Assembly (NCBI GenBank): GCA_947177005.1
Contig: CAMWSZ010000009.1
Location: 1-21,469 of the forward strand
DNA length: 21,469 nucleotides
Reading direction: 5' to 3'
Source: an uncultured Clostridia bacterium
GTDB lineage: Bacteria > Bacillota > Clostridia > Oscillospirales > Oscillospiraceae
Positions 6,616 through 13,727 of the stretch are shown here, piece by piece. The position numbers and the translations under genes are program-made. The stretch's first letter is position 1, and each line of letters opens with the position of its first letter. The notes under the pieces were generated by a model. It ran no database searches, was not told the origin of the DNA, and saw only the letters and a program-made list of their open reading frames with translations.

Positions 6616-9600
6616 ATGCTTGAGAAAATCAAACAGTACCAGCGCTGGCTGATGTCCGCCCTGATTATGATTTGTATGGCCGTCATTTTGTGCGGGGGCG
6701 TCTTCTATGTGGTGAGGCTGCGCAACAGCCTGCATCAAAACGCGGTCCAGAATCTGATGACCGTGACCGTACAGCAGCAGCAGGCCCTGGACAACGTCCT
6801 CGCAGAGGACCGGGAACGCCTCCACGCCATTGCCCAATTCCTCGCCAGCGACGGCGAGGACGATCCGGAGGAGGCGCGGCGGCTGCTTCGGCTGTTCACA
6901 AAGAAGGACTCCGTTTCTTTGGTCATGTGCCTGGACAGCGGCTGGGTTTGCGGCACCTCCTTCGACGAGATCCGCACCTTAGATGAGGATAATCTCGCGC
7001 TGTACCGCTCCCTGGACGGCAGCGGCGTTCAGGACACCTATACCAGCCTCTTCTCCGGCACCACCCGCTTCGGCTACTACGAATCCTTTACCTTCCCCAA
7101 CGGTCATCAGGGACTGGTGCAGAAGAGCTTCGACCGGGAAAGGGCTTTCGAAACCTTCTCCCTCGCCTTTTATAACAATCAGGGCTTCGCCTATGTGGTG
7201 AACGCCGGCGGCGATATCCTGCTCCGTTCCGGCAGCGGGTCCGGCGGCACCAATCTCTTCGACGGCCTCAGCGGCGTCAGCGAACAGGACGCCGCCGCGT
7301 TCCGGACGGCGCTGGAAAACCAGGAAACCGGCAGCATCATCCTCAGCGGGGACGCGGGAGAGTTTATTTACACCTACGTCCCCAGCACCAATGTGGACGG
7401 GTGGTATCTGGTGTCCGTCGCACCGGCGGAGGCGGTGTGGTCGGAGACGGACCGGATCCTGCTGGATTCCCAAATGGCCGTGGCGTTTCTGGTGCTGATG
7501 CTGTTCATCTGCGGCGGGTTCGTCCTGATGAGCTGGCGTACCCAGAGGGAGATCAAGTCCACCCAGATGGAGATCAAGTCCAAAAACGAGGAGATCGCCT
7601 ACCAGCAGCAGATGTTCAACATCTTTGCCTCCTATATCGCCAACAATATCGACGACATCTATCTGCTTATGGACCATGAGACAGAAAAAGTCGAGTTCAT
7701 CAGCCCCAATGTGGACCGGGTTATGGGCGTGGAGCCGGAGGAGATGCTGGAGTTCATCAAGCAGGGCGACATGGCCGCCGACCCCGAAGGAACACTGGCG
7801 TACTATGAGGAGGTCACGTCCCTGCCGCCCGGCGGGATCGCCGAGTGCCGCAATACCGAACGAATCAATCCCCAGACCGGCGAGCGGAAATATTTCATGG
7901 AGAGCGCCTGCGTTACGCTCATCCAAGGCCGCCCCAAGCGCGTCGCTTACATCTCCGACCGTACCGCCGAGCGGAAAACCCAGGACTCCCTTACCGACGC
8001 CCTGCGCATGGCACAGGCCGCCAACGACGCAAAAAGTTCGTTCCTCAGCAACGTCAGCCACGATATCCGCACGCCTATGAACGCCATTATCGGTTTCCTT
8101 GGTCTGATGAAGGACGAGGCGGAAAATCCTGTAATGGTCCGGGAGTACACCCAGCGTATCGAGGCCGCCAGTCAGCACCTGCTGGGCCTCATCAACGACG
8201 TGCTGGACATGAACAAGATCGAGAGCGGCAGCGCTACCCTGACCATTGCCGAGATGAATCTCGCGGAAATGATCGAGGAGCTGAACAGCATTATCCGTCC
8301 CCAGGCCAAGGCCAAAAATCAGACCTTTGAACTCTTCGCCTCCCGCCTGTCCAACGAGCACCTGCTGGGGGATAAGCTGCGCGTCAATCAGATTTTAATC
8401 AATCTGCTCTCCAACTCCGTCAAATATACCCAGGAGGGCGGCACAATCCGGATGCAGGTGGAGGAGCTGCCCCAGGTGGTTGATAACTACAGCCGCATTC
8501 GCTTCACCATCAGCGATAACGGCATGGGTATGAGTCCGGAATATCTGAAGGTCATTTTCGACCCCTTTACCCGTGAGGAAACTGCTATTACCCATATGAT
8601 CCAAGGCACCGGTCTGGGCATGGCCATTACAAAAAGCCTCGTGGACCTGATGAACGGCGATATCCGCGTGGAGAGCGAGCTGAACAAGGGCAGCAAATTC
8701 ACGGTAGAACTGGAGCTGCGCATCCAGGATAAAAAGGACGATCCCCAGTTCTGGAACAGACACAAGCTTACCAGAATAATCGTCACGGACGACGACGAGG
8801 ACGTCTGCCGGAATATCGTAAAAATCATGTCCCTGACAGGCGTGCAGACGGATTACGCCACCCAGGGAAGCCAGGCCATCGAGATGATGCAGGCCGCCCA
8901 CGGGGAGAGCCGCCCCTACAACCTCATCCTGCTGGACTGGCAGATGCCCGGCCTGAACGGTCTGGAGACCGCCCGGCTCATCCGCAAAACCTATTCCGAC
9001 AAAATCCCTATCCTCCTCCTCACCGCCTACGACTGGAGCGACATCGAACAGGAGGCTATGGAGATCGGCGTCAACCATTTCATGCCCAAGCCCTTCTTTA
9101 TAAGCACCTTCAAGGAGGCTATCCAGCGGGTCATGGGCAGTGAGAAAAAAGCGTCCGCCCAAGAACCGTCCGGAGAGGCTATTAGAGGAAAACACGTCCT
9201 GGTGGTGGACGATATTGAGGTTAACCGGATTATTCTCATCAAGATCCTCGGCACTATGGGCGCCGTCTGCGATACGGCGGAGAACGGTCAGGAGGCCGTG
9301 GATAAATTCGAGGCGTCGCAGCCCGGCGGCTACGACCTGATCCTTATGGACGTGCAGATGCCCGTCATGGACGGCTACACCGCTACCAGAACCATCCGCG
9401 GCGGCGGCCGTCCGGACGCCAAAACCGTCCCCATTATCGCTATGACCGCCAACGCTTTCGTGGATGACGTGCGCGATGCCATCGAATCCGGTATGGACAC
9501 CCATATCGCCAAGCCCGTCCAAATCGACAAGCTGAAATCTACTATCTGCCACGTTCTGGAAAGCCGGAAAGAGCAAAATGCAGAAATACAGGCGGATTAG
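6616..9600 (+). CDS. Membrane-bound hybrid sensor histidine kinase with PAS and two receiver domains
   Basis: This 994-residue protein starts at the ATG at 6616, which follows AGAAAGGGA. The frame stays open upstream to a TTG at 6556, but that start lacks a ribosome binding site. Domains in order: membrane helix 11-33, an extracytoplasmic sensor of about 250 residues (Cache-like by layout), membrane helix 288-306, a short coiled coil, a PAS region (about 330-455), HisKA with the phospho-acceptor His482 in SHDIRTP, an HATPase domain (N-box near 596-606, DNGMGMS, GTGLGMA), receiver 1 (from about 718, Asp774 in LLDWQMPG) and receiver 2 (from about 858, Asp912 in LMDVQMPVMDG). All key phospho-residues are present. 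There is no HPt or DNA-binding output domain, so the signal must pass to a separate HPt or regulator not found nearby. The ligand is unknown. Confidence 0.93.
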   Translation: MLEKIKQYQRWLMSALIMICMAVILCGGVFYVVRLRNSLHQNAVQNLMTVTVQQQQALDNVLAEDRERLHAIAQFLASDGEDDPEEARRLLRLFTKKDSVSLVMCLDSGWVCGTSFDEIRTLDEDNLALYRSLDGSGVQDTYTSLFSGTTRFGYYESFTFPNGHQGLVQKSFDRERAFETFSLAFYNNQGFAYVVNAGGDILLRSGSGSGGTNLFDGLSGVSEQDAAAFRTALENQETGSIILSGDAGEFIYTYVPSTNVDGWYLVSVAPAEAVWSETDRILLDSQMAVAFLVLMLFICGGFVLMSWRTQREIKSTQMEIKSKNEEIAYQQQMFNIFASYIANNIDDIYLLMDHETEKVEFISPNVDRVMGVEPEEMLEFIKQGDMAADPEGTLAYYEEVTSLPPGGIAECRNTERINPQTGERKYFMESACVTLIQGRPKRVAYISDRTAERKTQDSLTDALRMAQAANDAKSSFLSNVSHDIRTPMNAIIGFLGLMKDEAENPVMVREYTQRIEAASQHLLGLINDVLDMNKIESGSATLTIAEMNLAEMIEELNSIIRPQAKAKNQTFELFASRLSNEHLLGDKLRVNQILINLLSNSVKYTQEGGTIRMQVEELPQVVDNYSRIRFTISDNGMGMSPEYLKVIFDPFTREETAITHMIQGTGLGMAITKSLVDLMNGDIRVESELNKGSKFTVELELRIQDKKDDPQFWNRHKLTRIIVTDDDEDVCRNIVKIMSLTGVQTDYATQGSQAIEMMQAAHGESRPYNLILLDWQMPGLNGLETARLIRKTYSDKIPILLLTAYDWSDIEQEAMEIGVNHFMPKPFFISTFKEAIQRVMGSEKKASAQEPSGEAIRGKHVLVVDDIEVNRIILIKILGTMGAVCDTAENGQEAVDKFEASQPGGYDLILMDVQMPVMDGYTATRTIRGGGRPDAKTVPIIAMTANAFVDDVRDAIESGMDTHIAKPVQIDKLKSTICHVLESRKEQNAEIQAD

Positions 9601-9658
9601 AAAAATATTAAAGTCCCGTTAGGCGTTTCTTAGAAATCCGGCAACAGACTGTTCAAAT

Positions 9659-9710
9659 AAAATCCGGTTGCGGCTGGTATGATACCCTTACCAGAAGCAA
9701 TCGGATTTTT
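9659..9710 (+). terminator. Long terminator hairpin between the kinase and the D-Ala ligase
   Basis: AAAATCCGGTTGC (9659-9671) pairs with GCAATCGGATTTT, and CTGGTA pairs with TACCAG inside it across a 2-nt internal loop. TTTTTAT follows. It ends only 24 nt before the next ATG. The left arm and loop hold TGG-TATGAT (9675-9683), a possible extended -10 box, so the ligase promoter may sit inside the terminator. Confidence 0.65.
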
Positions 9711-9733
9711 ATAGACAGAAAGGGTCTGTTCGT

Positions 9734-10777
9734 ATGGAAAAATTAAATGTTGCAATTCTGTTCGGCGGCTGTTCCCCGGAGTACGGCGTCTCGCTGGAAT
9801 CCGCCCACGCCGTTATCACGCATCTGGACAGTACAAAATACAACCCGGTCCTGATCGGGATCTCCCACAACGGGAACTGGTATTATTACACCGGTGAGCC
9901 GGAAAAAATCCGTCTGGACACCTGGAACAATCCCGACGACTGCGCCCCCGCGCTGGTGTCCCCGAACCGCGACAGCCGCGCATTGCTGGTGCTGGAGGAC
10001 GCAGGCGTGCAGAAAATTCCTTTGGACGCCGCGTTCCCGGTCCTCCACGGCAGAAACGGCGAGGACGGCACCGTACAGGGACTGTTCGAGCTGGCCGGAA
10101 TTCCGCTGGCAGGGTGCGGCGTGCTGGCCTCCGCGGTGTGCATGGACAAGGACCGCGCACACCGGCTGGCTTCTACCGCAGGCGTGGCGGTCCCGGCCTC
10201 CGTGGTGCTGGAGCGGGACGATGTAAACACCGCAGCAGCCGCAGCTAAAATCGGTTATCCGCTGTTTGTCAAACCCATGAGGGCCGGTTCGTCCTACGGT
10301 ATCTCCAAGGTCTCCGGACCCGGCGGACTGTCCGGGGCACTGGAGCTGGCCTTCGCCTACGACAGCCGGGTGATTCTGGAGGAGTCTGTCTCCGGCTTTG
10401 AGGTGGGGTGTGCCGTCCTGGGCAACCGCTCCCTCTCCGTTGGGGAACTGGACGAGATCGAACTGTCCGGCGGCTTCTTCGATTTCACCGAAAAGTATAC
10501 CCTCAAAACCTCCGCCATTCATGTCCCCGCCCGCATCCTGCCGGAAAAGGCGCGGGAGATGAAGGAGACCGCAAAACGGATCTATCGCGCCCTCGGGTGT
10601 CAGGGGTTTGCCAGAGTGGACATGTTCCTGGACAATAACGGCAAAATCTTCTTTAACGAGGTCAATACCGTCCCGGGCTTCACCGCCCACAGCCGCTATC
10701 CCAGCATGATGAAAGCAGCCGGGATGTCCTTTGAACAGGTACTCTCCGCCGTGATCGAATTGGCGGTGAACCGGTGA
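9734..10777 (+). CDS. VanG-type D-alanine--D-serine/D-alanine ligase
   Basis: This 347-residue ATP-grasp ligase starts at an ATG with AGAAAGG about 10 nt upstream. It has FGGCSPEYGVSLESA at the N-terminus, HGRNGEDGT (105-113), the omega-loop segment FFDFTEKYTLK (248-258) and the metal/product-binding FNEVNTVPGFT (307-317). The N-terminal motif, the EKY omega loop and the sequence around it resemble VanG D-Ala-D-Ser ligases more than ordinary Ddl or VanA. The reaction joins D-Ala to D-Ser (VanG) or to D-Ala in the peptidoglycan precursor pathway in the cytoplasm. None of the usual vanG partners (vanXY, vanT racemase, vanRS) is in the window, so vancomycin resistance is not implied. It could simply be the cell's own ligase. 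Confidence 0.88.
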   Translation: MEKLNVAILFGGCSPEYGVSLESAHAVITHLDSTKYNPVLIGISHNGNWYYYTGEPEKIRLDTWNNPDDCAPALVSPNRDSRALLVLEDAGVQKIPLDAAFPVLHGRNGEDGTVQGLFELAGIPLAGCGVLASAVCMDKDRAHRLASTAGVAVPASVVLERDDVNTAAAAAKIGYPLFVKPMRAGSSYGISKVSGPGGLSGALELAFAYDSRVILEESVSGFEVGCAVLGNRSLSVGELDEIELSGGFFDFTEKYTLKTSAIHVPARILPEKAREMKETAKRIYRALGCQGFARVDMFLDNNGKIFFNEVNTVPGFTAHSRYPSMMKAAGMSFEQVLSAVIELAVNR

Positions 10778-10829
10778 ACAGCCTGATTTTAACCGGCTGC
10801 CAGTACACGGCGCCGGAGGGATATCCGTC

Positions 10830-11300
10830 ATGAGCATACGGGAAACACTGACGGATTACGCCAAGGGCGACCGGCTGGAGCTGTTTTGGAAACTGTTTTT
10901 CCTGCGGCAGCGCACCGCCTCAAAACCCCTGCGGGATGTCCTTACCTTTTTCCTCTACCGCATGGCCAGTTGGCACGGGGGCTATATCGGACGGGATGCA
11001 GTGATTCACGGCAGGCCCTCCCTCCCCCACGGCCTCCACGGAATCTATATCTCCCGCTATGCCAGCATCGGTACAGACTGCCGGATCTATCAAAACGCCA
11101 CCATCGGGGAGGTGGACGGCAAGGCCCCTCATATCGGAAACCACTGCCTGATCGGAGCCGGAGCGGTCATCACCGGCGGCGTTAAAATCGGGGATTTCGC
11201 TAAAATCGGCGCAGGAGCGGTGGTGTTCTCCGACGTCCCCAGCTTTGCCACCGCAGCCGCCCAGCCACCAAGAATCATCTCCCGGCCACCCGGTCAATAG
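10830..11300 (+). CDS. Serine-acetyltransferase-like hexapeptide-repeat protein
   Basis: This 156-residue protein starts at an ATG preceded by GGAGGG. A short helical N-terminus (about 1-50) leads into a left-handed beta-helix of hexapeptide repeats (about 51-150): YIGRDAVIHG, ISRYASIGTDCRIYQNATIGE, HIGNHCLIGAGAVITGGVKI, GDFAKIGAGAVV. It is shorter than CysE (about 220-270 residues) because the N-terminal helical domain is reduced, as in many short serine O-acetyltransferase-like proteins. It probably transfers acetyl from acetyl-CoA; L-serine is one candidate acceptor and sugars are another. It lies 52 nt after the ligase gene and ahead of a strong terminator, so the two are probably one transcript. 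Confidence 0.75.
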   Translation: MSIRETLTDYAKGDRLELFWKLFFLRQRTASKPLRDVLTFFLYRMASWHGGYIGRDAVIHGRPSLPHGLHGIYISRYASIGTDCRIYQNATIGEVDGKAPHIGNHCLIGAGAVITGGVKIGDFAKIGAGAVVFSDVPSFATAAAQPPRIISRPPGQ

Positions 11301-11326
11301 CCAAAACAGGTAAAATACGAATCAGA

Positions 11327-11368
11327 CAGCGCTTTTCCATTTTCTGCCGGAAAGGCGCTGCTTTTTTG
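11327..11368 (+). terminator. Rho-independent terminator after the acetyltransferase-like gene
   Basis: CAGCGCTTTTCC (11327-11338) pairs with GGAAAGGCGCTG (11349-11360) with one G-U pair, followed by CTTTTTTG. It is a textbook intrinsic terminator 27 nt after the stop codon. Confidence 0.9.
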
Positions 11369-11391
11369 CGGTGGGTGACAATATGCGGAAT

Positions 11392-11411
11392 TTGTGTCAA
11401 GATGATACAAT
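11392..11411 (+). promoter_or_regulatory. Inverted repeat overlapping a possible -10 box upstream of the MMPL gene
   Basis: TTGTGTC-AAGAT-GATACAA (11392-11410) is a 7-bp inverted repeat with one mismatch, and its right arm runs into TACAAT (11406-11411). No clear -35 box is seen. It looks like an operator over a promoter about 100 nt upstream of the transporter start, but no regulator gene lies next to it. Confidence 0.35.
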
Positions 11412-11508
11412 CCAGTGAAAATATAAAAAAATCACACAGACCTCCCCGATTGACCATTGAGATCCAATCCGTTTTCCGGTAAGCTGGACAGCAGAGAGGT
11501 GACGTGAT

Positions 11509-13698
11509 TTGCTGGAAAAAATATCGAAAAAACTGACCAGAAAGCCAAAACTGGTTATGGTTATTGCCGTAATCGTCCTGCTGCTGTGCGGCGCAGGATA
11601 CATAGCGACCCGCATCAACTATGACATCCTGTCCTACCTCCCGCCGGATATGGATTCCTCCAGGGGCGAAAAGCTGCTGGAGGAGCCGTTCAAAATGGCG
11701 GCAACCACCATGCTGATTGTGGAGGACATGCCGCCGGAATATACCAATCAGCTATGTGAGAGCATCCAAAAAGTCCCCGGCGTCAACAACGCGATCTGGA
11801 TCTCAAATATGGCCGGTATCCAGATCCCGCAGAATTTTTTCCCAGAGGATATCCGGGATATGTTCTTCGCCGGAAACGCTACCATGCTTATCGTGCAGTA
11901 TGAAAACGCGGGCGCGTCGGAGGAAACTATGAAGTCTATCGACGAGGTCCGGCGGCTGTGCAATGAAAAATGCTTCCTGGCCGGTTTCTCGGTGGTCATC
12001 AAAGATACCCGTGACCTGATGGACGAGGAGCTGCCCCGCTTCGTGGGACTGGCGGTGCTGCTGAGCCTGATCGTTATGGCTGTCACTATGGAATCCTGGC
12101 TGCTGCCGGTGGCCTTCCTGATGAGCATCGGCATGGCGATTATCTACAACTTCGGCACAAACATTTTTATGGGAGAAATCTCCTATATTACCAAAGCAAT
12201 TGCGGCGGTTCTACAGCTGGGCGTCACAATGGACTACTCCATTTTCCTCTACCACCGCTACGAGGAGGAGCAGAAAAATTACGATGACAAACGCGACGCT
12301 ATGGCCGCAGCAGTACAGGCGGCCTTTACGTCCCTGTTCAGCAGCTCCTTGACCACGGTGGCCGGATTTGTGGCGCTGTGCTTCATGCGCCTGCTGCTGG
12401 GCCGTGACATCGGCATCGTTATGGCAAAGGGCGTGGTGCTGGGCGTGGCGACGGTCGTGCTGGTGCTGCCGTCTATCCCGCTGCTGATGGACGGCCCTAT
12501 TCACAAGCATACCCACAGAGTTATCACGCCGGATTTCAATAAAATCAACCGCTTTATCGTCCGGCATAAATGGGCATTTCTGGTCATTTTCCTGCTGGCG
12601 TTCGTCCCCGCCGTTTACGGGCAGAACAACATGCCCGTCTACTACAAGCTGGACGAAACCCTGCCCCGCGATATGCCTTCTATCGTGGCCACCAACAAAC
12701 TCCGCGATGAGTTCGGCATGGCGTCCTCCCACTTCCTGGTGATGCGCGACGGCCTGCTCCACTGGGTGATGCAGGAAATGCTGGATAAAATGGAGGAGGT
12801 GCCGGGCGTGGACAGTGTGGTGGCCTTCGACAAATTCTCCTCCGGTACAGTACCGGAATTCTTCCTGCCACAGGACCTGCTTAAAATCTGCAAGCAGGAC
12901 GGTATGCAGATTATCATGATTAACTCCGCCTATGAAACGGCGTCCGATGCAGTCAACGAACAGCTGAGCGCCCTCACCGGCATCGTGAAGGAGTACGACC
13001 CCGACGCCTGCATCACCGGCGAGGCCGCTATGACCAAAGACCTCATCGACACCGCGGACACTGATTTCCAGATGACAAACTATGTATCAATTATCGCTAT
13101 TTTTGTGATTATCGCTCTGACCTTCCGCTCCCTCTCCATACCGGTCCTGCTGGTAGCGGCCATTGAGCTGGCAATCTTCATCAATCAGGGCTACTGCTAC
13201 TTCGCCGACACCAGCGTGCCCTTTATCGCGCCCACCATTATCGGCTGCGTACAGCTGGGCGCAACCGTTGACTATGCCATTTTAATGACCAGCCGCTTTC
13301 AGGAGGAGCTGCAAAAGGGTCTGGACCGTGAGAAAGCAATCCTTGCCGCGGCATCGGCGGCAGATTCATCCATTGTCACCAGCGCACTGGTGCTGTTTTG
13401 CTCCACGCTGGGCGTCAGCCTGATCTCCAAAATGGAGATCATCAGCGGCATCTGCACGATGCTGGCCCGCGGTTCCATGATCTCAGGTATCTGCATTTTG
13501 TTCCTGCTGCCCGCGCTGCTGGCCGTCTTTGAACCCGTCATCAACAAAACTACCGTCCACTGGCGCACCCCAAAGGCATCCCAAACCGTCAAACAGCCGG
13601 TTCTGGAGGCGGCCCCGGCACCGCAACTGGAATCCGCGTCTAGTCCCGCAGAGGACGGCGCGGCGGAGACCAGAGAAACTGATGCGGCGCTTCGATAG
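11509..13698 (+). CDS. MMPL/RND-family transporter
   Basis: This 729-residue membrane protein starts at a TTG (11509-11511) with GAGAGGTGA about 7 nt upstream; no ATG or GTG in frame is better placed. The topology is the two-fold RND plan: one membrane helix (about 14-33), a large extracytoplasmic loop (about 34-175), five helices, a cytoplasmic link near 330-340, then a second helix (from about 346), a second large loop and five more helices. Each half has the family motif with an acidic residue in helix 4: GVTMDYSIFLYHRYEEE (Asp242) and GATVDYAILMTSRFQEE (Asp588), the likely proton relay. Such proteins export lipids, siderophores or other hydrophobic molecules; the cargo here is unknown. 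It is followed at 29 nt by a large secreted coiled-coil protein, a probable partner. Confidence 0.9.
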   Translation: MLEKISKKLTRKPKLVMVIAVIVLLLCGAGYIATRINYDILSYLPPDMDSSRGEKLLEEPFKMAATTMLIVEDMPPEYTNQLCESIQKVPGVNNAIWISNMAGIQIPQNFFPEDIRDMFFAGNATMLIVQYENAGASEETMKSIDEVRRLCNEKCFLAGFSVVIKDTRDLMDEELPRFVGLAVLLSLIVMAVTMESWLLPVAFLMSIGMAIIYNFGTNIFMGEISYITKAIAAVLQLGVTMDYSIFLYHRYEEEQKNYDDKRDAMAAAVQAAFTSLFSSSLTTVAGFVALCFMRLLLGRDIGIVMAKGVVLGVATVVLVLPSIPLLMDGPIHKHTHRVITPDFNKINRFIVRHKWAFLVIFLLAFVPAVYGQNNMPVYYKLDETLPRDMPSIVATNKLRDEFGMASSHFLVMRDGLLHWVMQEMLDKMEEVPGVDSVVAFDKFSSGTVPEFFLPQDLLKICKQDGMQIIMINSAYETASDAVNEQLSALTGIVKEYDPDACITGEAAMTKDLIDTADTDFQMTNYVSIIAIFVIIALTFRSLSIPVLLVAAIELAIFINQGYCYFADTSVPFIAPTIIGCVQLGATVDYAILMTSRFQEELQKGLDREKAILAAASAADSSIVTSALVLFCSTLGVSLISKMEIISGICTMLARGSMISGICILFLLPALLAVFEPVINKTTVHWRTPKASQTVKQPVLEAAPAPQLESASSPAEDGAAETRETDAALR

Positions 13699-13727
13699 AA
13701 GTATGAATCAGAAAAGGAGCATGTGTC

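Noticed and set aside
6979..9576. Two long leftward open frames (460 and 393 codons)
   Set aside because: Both are antisense to the sensor kinase with His/Leu/Gly-rich shadow composition and no ribosome binding site; the kinase motifs on the other strand are unambiguous.
9734..11300. A vancomycin-resistance cluster
   Set aside because: Only a VanG-like ligase is present. VanXY, VanT, VanRS and VanW/Y are absent, and the hybrid kinase upstream is not VanS-like.
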